Below are positions 48,378-59,228 of a stretch of 64,000 bases of DNA, piece after piece; within the stretch, counting starts at the first letter, position 1, and every line of letters starts with the position of its first letter. The position numbers and the translations under genes were made by a program. Location: NCBI GenBank assembly GCA_948470475.1, contig OX419336.1, positions 23,974,350 to 24,038,349 of the forward strand, given 5' to 3'. Below the pieces are notes generated by a model. That model was not told the DNA's origin, did no database searches, and was given only the letters and a program-made list of their open reading frames with translations. The stretch comes from Galaxea fascicularis (Eukaryota > Cnidaria > Anthozoa > Scleractinia > Euphylliidae).

Positions 48378-50116
48378 CTGGGGAGAAGGCTAAAGGGGGG
48401 AAAAGCATAAAACTTTAGCCCATTCCAATTCATAGTAAATGCGTCTACGTGTGCACTGCTAGGGTCTGCGTGCCACGAGCAGTAACTACTGATCTGATTG
48501 TTTAAGCGGCTTGCAAACAAGTCGAAATCGAGGCCGGGGTGGCGCAACAGGATCTCGTCAAACAAGTGTTTGTTTAACATCCACTCGTGATTATCTGAGA
48601 ACACGCGTGATTTCTCATCAGCCCCAGTGTTCAGCCGACCAGGTATGTGCACAGCTGAGAGCCAAATATGCCGTGATATGCACCAGTCCCAAATTTGAAC
48701 AGCTAGCTGGTTAAGTTCTTTGGATTTTGAGCCCCCCATATTGTTTATATAAGCGAGGGCTGTGGTATTGTCGATCTGAATTTGGATGTGGCAGTTGTTC
48801 ATATGGCTACAAAAACACTTTAACGCAAAAAAGGCTGCAAGTAATTCCAATATGTTTATATGGTATTCAGCTTCCGAAGGGGTCCATCTCCCCCCAGTTT
48901 TCTGAGTGCCAAAAACAGCTCCCCAGCCCAAGGTTGATGCGTCTGACTGAATTGAAGCGCTGGGGTGGTCGTGTTGGATATCTCGTTTGAGCGTTACAGC
49001 ATTATCACGCCACCACTTAAGTTCTATTAAAGCGGGAGGGGATAATTGCATTTTGCCCCCGTAATCGCCCTTGTTTGCTAGGAGTGCGAGATATTTATCA
49101 CGCTCAAGGTGACGGTAATGAAGTGGTCCAAACTGAGCACCGGGAAAATTGGACACCAAAATTCCGATTACCTCTGCGACTTGTTTAATGGTGGGCATTC
49201 GTGTTTTTAAGAGCGTAGCGCAGACAGACAGAATCCGTTGAACTTTTTCCCCCGTAGGCGTAACTGTCATAGCAATAGAATCCAGTACAAACCCTAAGAA
49301 GGTTAACTTCTGAGAGGGTATAAAAACCGATTTTTCTGGATGGATATGAAACCCTAATTTTGTAAACAACATGACAGTGTCGATGACATTTTCATGACAT
49401 TCCGCGGAGGTGTCCCCTTGTAGATATGAATCGTCAATGTACCCTGAATTGAGGTGTCCCATGCTCCGGAGGGTGGCATACACCAGCTTCAATAGTTTGG
49501 TAAATATGCGCGGGGCACTAGCTAGGCCATTAGGTAAACAGGTATATTTGTAGAAAACACCGTCAAACCAGAACTTTAAGTATTTCTGGTGAGATGGGTG
49601 GATAGGTACGGTATAATACGCGTCCTTTAAGTCCACCGAAGCCATAAAGCAACCTGGTCTCATCATGTTAACAGCAGCCTCTAGAGTATCCATTGTAAAG
49701 TGATGGTAAACAATAAATTCGTTACACGCTTTGAGATTAAGAATGGTACGGTGCGTGCCATCCTTTTTCGGTCGTAAAAATATTGTGGAAATAAATTCCT
49801 CCGTTTCCTGTGCCGCAGGCACAATGACCCCTTTAGCAAGAAGTTCAGCAATTTCAGCGTTGACAATTGAATGTTGCTGACTGTTAAAGACGCTAGGTCT
49901 TCCAGAATGTTGCACCGGTGCAACACTGTTTTTAAATTCAAGTTTAACTCCAGTAACGATCTGAAGAATAGAAGGGTCATTTGTTATCGCTTCCCACTGC
50001 GGCAGAAAATGTTTGAGCTCTCCAGCTTGGAAGCTAGTTTGTGATTTTATCAAGCTAGGTACAATGTCAATAGACAGAGATGTCATGTTTGCATTACATA
50101 CCTCAGGCACCTTCAT
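48014..50116 (-). CDS. DIRS reverse transcriptase and RNase H
   Basis: The 700-residue protein begins at the ATGA overlap with the gag-like gene. RT motifs are IFLRPKKDGTHRTILNLK (112-129), the first Asp in VDLKDAYY (D162), LPNGLASAP (194-202) and the YIDD box (226-229). RNase H follows with D392 in SDASTLGWGA, E424 in ILELLAA, D449 in QIDNTTALAY and a late GADEKSR. The C-terminal 200 residues contain the DFDLFASRLNNQ and FPPFSLLPRCL segments found after RNase H in DIRS and Ngaro. Its last 364 nt overlap the recombinase gene in another phase. No catalytic residue is missing. Confidence 0.93.
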   Translation of the reverse strand: MKVPEVCNANMTSLSIDIVPSLIKSQTSFQAGELKHFLPQWEAITNDPSILQIVTGVKLEFKNSVAPVQHSGRPSVFNSQQHSIVNAEIAELLAKGVIVPAAQETEEFISTIFLRPKKDGTHRTILNLKACNEFIVYHHFTMDTLEAAVNMMRPGCFMASVDLKDAYYTVPIHPSHQKYLKFWFDGVFYKYTCLPNGLASAPRIFTKLLKLVYATLRSMGHLNSGYIDDSYLQGDTSAECHENVIDTVMLFTKLGFHIHPEKSVFIPSQKLTFLGFVLDSIAMTVTPTGEKVQRILSVCATLLKTRMPTIKQVAEVIGILVSNFPGAQFGPLHYRHLERDKYLALLANKGDYGGKMQLSPPALIELKWWRDNAVTLKRDIQHDHPSASIQSDASTLGWGAVFGTQKTGGRWTPSEAEYHINILELLAAFFALKCFCSHMNNCHIQIQIDNTTALAYINNMGGSKSKELNQLAVQIWDWCISRHIWLSAVHIPGRLNTGADEKSRVFSDNHEWMLNKHLFDEILLRHPGLDFDLFASRLNNQISSYCSWHADPSSAHVDAFTMNWNGLKFYAFPPFSLLPRCLQKISQDRAQGVLIAPLWPTQTWFPVLLRHLCDQPWILLPRPDLLQHPSRGVPHPLHRTLHLMVCPVSGDPSAITTFQRRLPTFSWRPGGKALKNSMPHTLKNGWHFVVNGKLIVIHHH

Positions 50117-51156
50117 TGGCGCAGGCTGGTTTCGCCATCCTTTTTCTTTCTCGGCGGCTTTGAGAAGCGACTTTTGCCTAAAAAATCAGAGGATTTTCCT
50201 CTAGGGTAAGGCTGGAATCTTCGCTGGTTCGAGCCAAATGTTGAGCGCCCAGCGTACTTATCGCCACGGGAATTTCCGGAATGTTGGGGGCGAACCCTTT
50301 TCGTCAACTTATTGGCCTCTGTGATATCCTTCGCGAGCTTTGACAAGTCTCCGAACAGGTACTCTGAGGTACCATCAACAGGGGACAGGTTACATAAAGC
50401 TGCATAGTCTTTATGCATCTCTTTCTTCATAGCGAGGCGTCGGGAGTGATTCACCTCGTGGTTGTATTGGAGTGCCAGTGCAACAGCATCTGTCAACAAG
50501 GTGATCAGTTCTTTGTCTTGGCTGTATTTTCCCAGCGCCAAATCGGCGGCTTTTGTCATGGCTGTAATGGCGCCGATAAGAGTGTTTTGTCCCTTCTGCG
50601 ATCTGACATCTTGAGCTTTTATGGTAGTCGAAAGCTGGCTCCAGATCGAGGGGTTCACTTTCGGGGTTCGCAAACCCTTGACATTCTCTGGGCGAGGATA
50701 TTTTTCCAGTTTGGCCTTAAGCTTCTCGTCCGCCATCTTTTCCGACAAAAGATTATTAAAAATAGCCGCCAGCCCTTCGCGAAGGGGCGGAGAAGTCTTC
50801 TCGCTTACGGTTAAGTCCTGCGCGAGTTCCTTCAAGAGGTCTTCTCCCGGCATAGCCTCGTTATTGGCACCTTTGCCCGCAGAGGCGAGGAGCGCGGATA
50901 AATCCGCATCCAAGTCCACAGATTTGGCGGGCTCGTCGTTAGAGGCGGTTTCACCGTCCTCAACGGAGTCGTCGTGCCCGTGCAGGAGCATTGAACTCAC
51001 ATTCTCATTCAAGTTGGTCAGCTGGCTCAGAACTGGAGCCATGGCAGCTTTGAACATATCCGCGAAAGCGTTTGCTGAAGGCATATTCTGGGCGCCACCG
51101 TCCGTTGACGTCTCAGGAGGGCGCGCGTCAGTTGTGTGGTCTTCGTTATCGGACAT
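50113..51156 (-). CDS. DIRS gag-like protein
   Basis: The ATG at 51156 is preferred over the upstream GTG. The 347-residue protein has an acidic Ser/Glu-rich N-terminus and a helical middle (SIWSQLSTTIKAQDVRSQKGQNTLIGAI, given here in parts as SIWSQLSTTIKAQ and GQNTLIGAI). A basic Gly/Arg/Ser-rich C-terminus (RGDKYAGRSTFGSNQRRF) probably binds nucleic acid. There is no zinc knuckle. Position before RT and the ATGA overlap identify it as the DIRS gag equivalent. Confidence 0.82.
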   Translation of the reverse strand: MSDNEDHTTDARPPETSTDGGAQNMPSANAFADMFKAAMAPVLSQLTNLNENVSSMLLHGHDDSVEDGETASNDEPAKSVDLDADLSALLASAGKGANNEAMPGEDLLKELAQDLTVSEKTSPPLREGLAAIFNNLLSEKMADEKLKAKLEKYPRPENVKGLRTPKVNPSIWSQLSTTIKAQDVRSQKGQNTLIGAITAMTKAADLALGKYSQDKELITLLTDAVALALQYNHEVNHSRRLAMKKEMHKDYAALCNLSPVDGTSEYLFGDLSKLAKDITEANKLTKRVRPQHSGNSRGDKYAGRSTFGSNQRRFQPYPRGKSSDFLGKSRFSKPPRKKKDGETSLRQ

Positions 51157-51325
51157 AATCACACTGAATTAGTGGCACCCAACTACGTTAGGGCCTAAGC
51201 TGGACTCCAACTAAGGCTAACTACGTTAACCTCTCCAGCAAGTCGTATCCAAAAAGGTTTTTAGCGTAGAAAAACTCAAGCTCCAAGAATTTGTATGACG
51301 TACCGCGATAAGCGCAAATCGTGCA

Positions 51326-51387
51326 ATGACTTGCGCAAGCGCCGTGCTATCTCATGGGATCTCTACCTTCTGGTCATGTGATAGAAT
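51326..51387. repeat. DIRS 5' inverted terminal repeat
   Basis: It pairs with the 3' terminal repeat (GCGCAAGCGCCGTGCTATCTC) and with the second half of the internal complementary region. Confidence 0.8.
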
Positions 51388-51442
51388 CATCCTTGTCCCC
51401 CTTACTTGGATCTTTCCTCGGGATCGCTGTTTCTTCTGATTT

Positions 51443-52108
51443 CTAGCTGCGGACATCAGGATTCCAACCATGGCCAACCAATCTGATACTACCATCTTTG
51501 TACTTCCGAGCTTGCAAATATCTTAGTGCTCGAGCACCATCGCTTGCCTCGTTAACAGGGGAGTGTTTAAACAGAACAGCTGCCTTTGAAAGAGCCTCAA
51601 AATTTATGCCAGGGTCCAGGCGTTCTTCTTGGCTATGTTTTGATGCAGTTGTCTGCCGAGCCAGTCCAAACACTTCTGCTAGCAACGAGTAGTTAGAAGG
51701 ACCTAATTCGTTCTTGAAAACTCCACTTAAGTCCTTAATTAAAGAAACGTAATGATGGTTATTGTTTCTTAGTAATTTAGATATAAGGTTTTTCAAGACG
51801 AGAATTTGGACGGGCTTTCTGCTAGCTATGCCTGACTTGAACAAACAAGCAAGATCCACCACGAGTTTTTGCTCATCACAATTGATACAAGAGTCCATCA
51901 GAACCTCTTCCACGTCTTTTGGGGAAAGCTGTACGTAAGCCAATTCTCTAAACTGTTTTTGTGTTGATTTACGAAGTTCCCTTTCTTTATCCAGAGCCTC
52001 TTCGAATTCCCCTTTCCGTGCGTATCTTTTGTTAAATCCTACTTCACCAAAGCGGTTTTCACGTCCATGCAAACTGCCACGGAGCCGATGTTGAATGGTA
52101 TTTTTCAA
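51443..52108 (-). CDS. uncharacterised protein fragment, right flank of the DIRS element
   Basis: A 221-codon frame encodes a charged helical protein (ELAYVQLSPKDVEEVLMDSC, LKNLISKLLRNNNHHYVSLI) ending GSIRLVGHGWNPDVRS. Sequence just upstream in another phase reads CFNCAKQE, a possible zinc pair, so this may be one exon or a shifted part of a longer gene. I do not recognise the family. The DIRS element ends about 55 nt downstream. Confidence 0.4.
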   Translation of the reverse strand: MKNTIQHRLRGSLHGRENRFGEVGFNKRYARKGEFEEALDKERELRKSTQKQFRELAYVQLSPKDVEEVLMDSCINCDEQKLVVDLACLFKSGIASRKPVQILVLKNLISKLLRNNNHHYVSLIKDLSGVFKNELGPSNYSLLAEVFGLARQTTASKHSQEERLDPGINFEALSKAAVLFKHSPVNEASDGARALRYLQARKYKDGSIRLVGHGWNPDVRS

Positions 52109-52290
52109 TTTTCATTCCTGCTTTGCACAATTAAAGCAGGTAAAGGGATGTCTTCCGTGTGACACTGCTTCTTCAAAGCAGGGGGGGTCAAGACTCTTGA
52201 TGCCCCCAGTAACCTTGATGCCACGACCGTAAACGCTTATGACCTCATTCATTGGTATGAACACTGCCTTGGGTTTATGGCTGGCCTCGT

Positions 52291-52751
52291 CTACGAGTGT
52301 TCTGGATTCGGCAGGATGGTTTTCTTTCCACTTGGCAGAGGAAAAACACTCCTTATGGCCTCTTGCTGAATTTCTAGCATTTTATGGTGCCATTGTGTAA
52401 TCGTTTTCGAAATAGACTTCACAGTTGTGCGCCTTATCTGATTATCGTTTACAAAATATTTAACGACCTCTGGATCCCAATAGTAATGGCATCTAACTTG
52501 CTTTTGGCGTCGTATTTCTTTATTGGAACCAGAGGTTTCAGCTAGTTTCAAGGCTCCTTAGGCTTGAAGAAGTCTTGTATGACCTTCTCTTTCCTTGGTG
52601 GCTTTGAGACGTCCTTTTTCCTGCCATCTTTCAAGTCGTTGCTTTGAAAGAACTTGGCAGCCTCTTTGTGAGCTCTCAACTCACAATGCTCGTGAACCTG
52701 CACAACTCCAGAGAAGGTAAGTAGGGCAGTTCCGTCAAGGATGTTGCTCAC
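52291..52751 (-). pseudogene. fragments of an unknown gene
   Basis: Two minus-strand frames (52751-52548 and 52551-52291) overlap by 4 nt. The first has EHCELRAHKEAAKFFQSN and a Lys-rich tail (KPPRKEKVIQDFFKPKEP). The second has CHYYWDPEVVKYFVNDNQIRR. They may be exons or decayed pieces of the same gene as the frames on either side. Confidence 0.3.
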
Positions 52752-52838
52752 ATTAGCTCCTTTTTATTTCAATAAGGCGTGGCGAGAACCTTCTTTTATC
52801 GCCCACTTTTGGTATGGGACACAGATTTCACACTGGTA

Positions 52839-54199
52839 TCAGCTCTTCCTATGCTGGGAGAACTGGGGAAAAATATCACCGATGAACGTATGCTCGACTT
52901 CTTTGTCAGCCAAGACTCCAACTGTTATAGGAGGAAATGCAGTGGCGATAAATGCTCTTAACCGTGAGTCCCCGAAATTTGACGACCCGGCGGAACGTTC
53001 GTAGATTTCTTTTCTCTTGACATTCGTCACATCAGGGGGAAGAAACAGCCTCGATAAGTACTCTTGAAAAGACCTGGGGCATCCAGGAAGATGTTTTGGT
53101 GAAAGAGATTTGATGTGTTTGTGGTGTTTTTCGTAAAAGGAGATATTGTCTACACTGGCTGTATAAGTTGGCTTACTGAACTCGTCGGACGAACCATCAG
53201 ATGAACTTGAAATAGTGAGGCGCCTCCGCTTTCCTCTTCTAGCCAATGAATCTGCTTTAGCACGAAAGTCCAGGATTTGGCTTTGTCCAGGATGTTTGTA
53301 CCTTTTCTTTAGTCGCCTGTAACACAAAGGTACTTTATCAGAGGACACGGTGACACTTTTTTTCTTCTTCTTCAGCTGTGCTCTATGTGTTGTCTTTTTA
53401 AAGCGGCTCCTGTCATCTGTTTGATCAGTGATTTCTTCTGCATCAGATGACAATGATGTGCTGTCTTCAGAGCTGCAACCAAAGTCGTCATCGTCAATGG
53501 CAGTGGCGTCGGTATCACTCTCCAGTATTTCTTCCTTTTCATTCTTAGAGGGCCCATCCGTTTCATTCTCCTCAACTTTCTGAAATATTTCATTGTCGCA
53601 GCCAAGTGTTCTGACTGTCTCCTTTGTTCATCTTGGAACATGTGACAAACGTCAGACATGTTAGGAGAATCGCCGTCGTCTGTGCAATTTGGGATAACAT
53701 TCTTATGGGATTCCAACGTGGTGGTCTGATCCTGGTTGCTGGTAACCTCCCTCTCGGCTCGTAATTGTTGCGAAGGACTATCTGCACGCGTCTTGAAAAT
53801 CATAGGTTCTTTGTGGTGTGCTTTGACACTTTCACCGTGTCCCATTGGTGTTCCGTTGTTAGTCAGAGGGCTATCCTTTGTCTCTTTGTCTGGAGCATGG
53901 ACAATTTTGGCCCTTAAGCATCTGTAGCCAGTTTTCTTACCATTGCGTCTCACTCTTCTTACATCCTTGTAAGCATTTTGCTGCAACTCATCTCCAAGTG
54001 TAGAAAAGAACTGGTCTCTGGTACTTATGTTACTAACGGCGTCTGCACTGTGCCCACTCTCCAGGAATGATTCCCACAACTGTTCTTTCGGGATGAAATC
54101 GGTGGCATTGCCACTTTCGAAGTTTGCACGAAGCCACAAACTTATGTCTGTTCTCTGCGACATAAAAATGTCCAGTCTATGATTTTCATCCTGTGGCAA
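52839..54199 (-). pseudogene. unknown gene with basic/acidic linker, frameshifted
   Basis: The upstream frame (54199-53600) begins after a likely CAG acceptor near 54190. It encodes a compact domain (ISLWLRANFESGNATDFIPKEQ, WESFLESG, RDQFFSTLGDEL, KKTGYRCLRAKI), loosely like RFX or D5-type winged helices. Near 53600 the sense frame shifts. The next frame (53453-52839, extendable upstream) has an acidic Ser/Asp/Glu stretch, a poly-Lys run and a final domain (GCPRSFQEYLSRLFLPPDV, AFIATAFPPITVGVLAD). I treat them as one gene that is shifted or spliced. Function unknown. Confidence 0.4.
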
Positions 54200-54479
54200 A
54201 TGTTAACCATTTAGAACATAAAGACCATGGCATACGTGACCATGGACTTTCGTGCGATGCAATGCACAATAGTAACTGTGGGTAGGGATTGATGTATTTA
54301 ACAAGACACGTATGTTATTTCGGACACGTGACTGAATTTTTCAAAATCAAAAAATCGATGGAACTTTTAAATATGACTTTTGAAAATAGTCCATCAAAGG
54401 TTGTCTTTGAGCAAAATATCAGCGATGTGCCAAATTGATCGTTGACAACTGATTCTCTATCCTTACAGGCAACCACTCC

Positions 54480-54700
54480 AAAGAGATCACAAACACGTCT
54501 CGTTGACATGCGATGTTTTTGGAACCCGATACGTCAGACGACAAACACTCAGTGCTCGAATTTGCATGATTCCAGGCTTTGGAACCCCTTAAGAGATCAC
54601 AAACACTTCTCGTAGTTTTGCAACATCATAAGAAATCACAAACACTTCTCGAAGTTTTGGAACCCCGTAAGAGATTACAAACACTTGTCGAATTAACATG
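54480..54700. repeat. imperfect tandem repeat, AAGAGATCACAAACAC units
   Basis: Units start at about 54481, 54591, 54630 and 54669, with a weaker one near 54539. The last three are spaced 39 bp. Each carries CACAAACACTTCTCG and most are followed by TTTTGGAACCCC-like sequence. Confidence 0.7.
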
Positions 54701-56640
54701 ATCCCATGTTTTTAAACATGACACAAACACTGCTCTGTGTGTCATATTTCACGATATAATATTTGGAATAAATCGTTTTGCAATCAGCATGCCTTCTACG
54801 ACTGATGTTTCTCAACGAAAGAATCATACGTGGATTTAAAACATACGCTAGCATATCTCGCATCAACTGATTTAAAGTTGAGCATCGCTTAATTCTCGTT
54901 AAATTTAGCTTCCAAACCAAGCAGATCTTGTGCCAGTAGGCAATTAATTTCAGCCAAAATATCAGAAATTAAACACAGGCTTTTGTTTGCTTCCAGCCCG
55001 CGATCCGCACAAGGGAAATGTTCCCGTTGCGTACTGGTTTGCTTTAATAAAACCACTTGCTCAAACTTACACCAACACTTACAAAAGCTTTCCTTTTGAA
55101 GTGGGGATGAGATCATGCCGAAGTCCTCGTTTCTCGAAATGAATCTGTTTGGGTCGTAACTGGAATTGATACTCAAAAATCAGGTGTTCGCGTTAGATCC
55201 ACTTTAATTGATGGCAGTAAGCATACAATTCTAAAAGGATCGTTCCTTGAGCTCAAAACAGCAAGGGAATCAATTGATTTAGCAAAGGTCTTATTAATCA
55301 AATCGGATATCACATGAATTATAAATAATCATAAGAAGATCTGCCACATAGCATAACGAAATGTGTTATCGACCAAGTTGGCGTTTATAGAACAGTGACC
55401 ACACTTCATATTCAATATTCGTTATCAAGCTGCCGATTAAACATGCAGTTATCACAATTTTGGCCTTTTCTGTCAGTTCGATAAGGGTCCTTACCTTCAA
55501 TGCAATGTTCAGTTGGATTGTGCCCAGCCAGAATAGAGACGACAGTGACGGTTTACCTGAAATCGTGAATAATTCAATTTGGTTCAGTAGTGGCTGGGGT
55601 TTAGGAACACACAGCACAAATAGAGAAACTTACTTGCTTCAAAAAAACTCAATTCTCTGGACAATGAGAACAGTTAAAACGGCAACTCTGAGCGAAAACT
55701 GACGAGGAAGGTCCGATGACTTTGTGAAGGGGTGTAACCAAAAGCTTCTGTGGTAAGTCTTCGCGCATCCAAGAGGAAACGTTTTCGCTTTCAAATTGAC
55801 AGCTAGCACACAGCCTTTGTCTGCCTTTTGTATTGTATTATCCCCCACTGGGTTTCCAGGCTACGTGCAAACAAATCCGCAACACAAATAGGAAACTTGA
55901 AAAAAATCGTCTGTGAACTATTAGAGCCGCCAAAATGAAAAATAAAAAAAAAACGGAAAGACTTATAGCGATGTTTCTCATTATGTCACCTATTGTTATT
56001 AATGTGCCAACCAGAGGTTTATTGGCTGTTGAAACAATACATGCTATTGTTCGGTGACTGGCAAATTTGAATATCAAAAGAAATTTGACGTCAATGTAGA
56101 AGAAAATGGGGAGGGGGGAGGGTAGGGCTACTCCATGCTCCATGCCTGCATGTTTCAGTACTGGACGTGATCAGCGTGATCCATGTGAAAAAGGGATCGG
56201 GAGCTTGTTTTTATTAATAGACATTGAGGTTTGCCAGATAAGTGAATTGCCTGAATTTCTGTTGGTTTTATTGTAATGTTGCAGAACAGGCGTAATTTAA
56301 ATTTAATTTAAATTAAGCGTTTTGCGGAGGAGAGAGTGCGGAACGCTAGCGAGGGCGGATTGCTTCACGAGAAATCAAGTGGTTCGCGCTTGCTTCTCCC
56401 ACTTCCCCAGAACGCCAAAAAAAGTTAAGCCTGTTCTTTGCAAGCTAGTTTTATTGCATTCTCATGTGTCAACGATTGATGTTTACCAGGGTCACGTTTC
56501 CAGTACATGCAAAAACTGACACCTGAAGTTTTTATCTCCCAAGAAGTGGGCATGATGTTTCATTTTCCAGCCAAGAAAGACCTCAGAGGAAAAAAACGGC
56601 AGCAAGCAATCATTCAATGTTTAATTCTCAGCAAACTTTT
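54701..56640. other. no gene recognised
   Basis: There are only short frames. Two minus-strand frames (55366-55617, 55838-56143) have hydrophobic stretches that could be remnants of a membrane protein, but I cannot support a gene. Confidence 0.35.
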
Positions 56641-56669
56641 TCGTTAGCTACAATGTTTCCCAGCTAGCA

Positions 56670-57340
56670 TCACGCTGCATGCGGAACGGTTATTTTGTAT
56701 ATCGGCTCCACCAAGCACTCCTGAGAAAACGAGTCGTCTGATAATGAATTGAAAGGTAAAGCTGAAGGCAAGTCAGATTCATCGAATACACAGGCCGACT
56801 GGGGTTGCTTTAATAAATGGCTATTGCAAATCCATGTCTTCGGGTCTCTTAATTGAATAGATTTGTATTCCTTAGCTGTCACTTGACCAGATTTGATGTG
56901 GTAATTTAAGCCACACAAGTAGCAGTGTAATGCTCGGTGGTTGCGAGTGATTGTTCTTGAGCACATGTGGCAGCTTGGTTTTTTGTCGTAGGAAGGCCGG
57001 GATTAGGGCATACATCTCCACTAGTTGTTAGGCGGGTTAACTGGAACGTGGACACAGCATTTGGGTAGGGACTAACTCTTGCCTTTGAGTAACCATTGAC
57101 TTTGAGTTTGTCAAGTCCAAGATGGCGTCTGTTGTTTGTTAAAGCCGTACAGCCTAAACTTGGTGAAGACTCATCCCACCAAACTGCTTGTGTTGTAGCA
57201 TCAAGCACTGAATGGCGAAAATCCTTAATGTCATTTAGAGGAGGGAACCAACCCACTTTGATAAGGTATATGGCAAGAAGGAGACAGTATAGTCTGGAGA
57301 CCTGGGTTGCGTGGCTGTACAGCATGGTGAACTGCTGCAC
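56670..57340 (-). mobile_element. LINE (CR1/L2-like) N-terminal fragment with PHD-like finger
   Basis: The frame 57340-56906 contains LTRLTTSGDVCPNPGL, a hallmark found at the start of CR1/L2-type ORF2 proteins of cnidarians. After a phase change, 56966-56670 carries a PHD-like finger (HCYLCGLNYH, TWICNSH) before the endonuclease. The endonuclease and RT are absent, so this is a truncated copy. Confidence 0.6.
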
Positions 57341-57360
57341 ATCTCAACAACTCTATTGAA

Positions 57361-58550
57361 AGACTATTGGGATTGGGTACCATTTTATTAGTTAGTGCAT
57401 GTAAATACATGCGATTTCCATGACATAAGATGTCATCGATATTTGTTTGTGTCCATAAATTGACTGAATTCGATCAATTGAAAAGCAAAGCTGCAAGTGA
57501 CATAAGGCCTTGCACACGGTGTTGGTTACCACATACATAACATTTTGGGTGACATTGCAAAACTCTTAATTTTGGCACTTACAAAAATCTTAAGAGCATA
57601 ATTCCGAGAGGAATGTATGTGCATCCCATAAACGATGTTAATTCTTAATTAGCTTGACAGTAATTGAATATCCAGTATCGAAGAAAAATCAACTCAAAAT
57701 TTCCTTCTTTCCGGTGAGGAACGTGTTCAACTCTTTCGCCTTTATTTTCCTTCTGAAAGAAAAATCGCCACATATTTTAGTTAAATTATGATGCACATAG
57801 GTTGTGTTTACGTTTCTTATTCAGTTGTTCCCCATTCATTGAAGGGTTAAGGAGAAATTATTTCAAATGAAATGTCACTCTTATTCACCGCAAAAAGCAT
57901 CTCATCATCGTGGTTGATTTTGTGCCTTTCATGCCCGTTCCTTCCGTTACTAGCAGATGTAAATTTGTTCCCTTTATCGTTCCCTGTCAGTACAATCGAG
58001 CCCATCATTCCCTATTGTTCCTAGCTGTCGAGCCTTTCCGTTCTTTTCGTGCCCACATGGTTCTGCACAGTGTTCCTTTCACCGATGAACGAGCTGATCG
58101 CGCTCTATCATGCCAGAACGATGCTAGGAATGATGGAGAAGATGTGATAAACATCAGGAAATATTACACTATACTTTGCTGTAGTTTATCTTTGAGTACT
58201 GGTTTTGTCATCTGACTTATTGACACCAACACACTCTTCGTTTGCAGTACTGAGGAACATTAAAAATGACATAGACATAGACATTAACAGTAAACTTGGG
58301 TTGAACAAGAATCATTCCACATACAGTGATTGTTTGACACGAGCTACTGTATTATAAACATCATACAATTTGCCGTAAGTTCAAATGTTTGTTATGGCAA
58401 ACAACACAATATGTTTAACTCGAAAGGAGCCAAAGACTACGAACACTGAAAAGGTCAAATGTGTTCTCCAAGTTCCACATCAGTATGGATGAATTAGACC
58501 ATCAGCTGCAGCCAAAAACGCTTCGTAGGCAGTTACAGTCAATCTGATAG
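57361..58550. other. no gene recognised
   Basis: It is A/T-rich. A GTTCC-rich stretch lies at 57920-58070. No family or splice structure supports a gene. Confidence 0.35.
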
Positions 58551-58559
58551 AGCTAGAGC

Positions 58560-59228
58560 TTAAAACTTCATACCAAATTCACGCCATAGAAGCTGTTTAT
58601 TGGACTCTACCAATCTTCCCTTAGTGGCCTCTTTGATTTTGATGTTGTCGCGGGTTGCTAGTGGGGCACATGAACGCAACGGATGGTAATACACCGCCTC
58701 TGGAGTTTTTGTGATGCGGATCTTGCTTTCCCCGCTTCGCTGATATACACGACACTCCTTATGGTGCAAGAAAATATCATGTGGGGCAGGTGGAGGTGAA
58801 TCTGAAGCTTTGTCCTGTACAGGTCCCTTGCATCCCTAGCATGTGGTAGCCTTCGTCTGAGCAATGAAAACAACTTTGTAGGGAGAGTCAGACTCAATTG
58901 GGGCTTCGACATCAATGTGATCCCCTTACTGTGACACATCACGGGGAGGATTTTTCTTTCGCTTGCAGATGCTCTTCCATTCATTGTCTTTCTTTCCTGC
59001 ACCATTGGGAATCATTGCACGAACCATCCTCTCAACTGGCACTTTGTACGATTTGACATAACTAGAGAGCATGCCAAGGTGATGCGCTACCACCAAGGTA
59101 TGAGCACAAATTCTGCATTCCTTGTAACATTGGCAGTCGACGCAGGCTAATTTATTTCCTGCTATCTGGACATGGTGGGACAGTGCTGTCAGAATGCTTC
59201 GGCTGTCGTCTGTTGTCGTTGTTGGCAT
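58560..59228 (-). pseudogene. SWIM zinc-finger protein remnant, cnidarian repeat family
   Basis: The frame 59228-58926 has the SWIM motif (CQCYKECRICAH, a C-x-C-x7-C-x-H form) followed by TLVVAHHLGML. The family's C-terminal region continues out of phase at 58769-58560 (HHKECRVYQRSGESKIRITKTPEAVYYH, given here as HHKECRVYQRSGESKI and TPEAVYYH) and ends WREFGMKF. At least one frameshift and a stop separate them. Such proteins accompany YqaJ or transposase genes in cnidarian repeats. Confidence 0.55.

Larger units (their letters stand above)
46695..51387 (-). mobile_element. complete DIRS-type retroelement
   Basis: The minus strand carries gag-like, RT/RNase H and tyrosine recombinase genes in DIRS order, with ATGA overlap of the first two and a 364-nt overlap of the last two. 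Inverted terminal repeats lie at 46695-46805 and 51326-51387. An internal complementary region at 46917-47037 has one half complementary to the 3' end and the other half to the 5' end, the diagnostic DIRS layout. All three frames are open, so the copy may be recent. Confidence 0.93.

Noticed and set aside
55838..56143. Possible membrane protein frame on the minus strand
   Set aside because: Hydrophobic segments alone are not enough in A/T-rich DNA, and no family motif or exon structure was found.
57910..58215. 101-codon plus-strand frame
   Set aside because: It lies in GTTCC-rich low-complexity DNA, with no known motif or splice structure.
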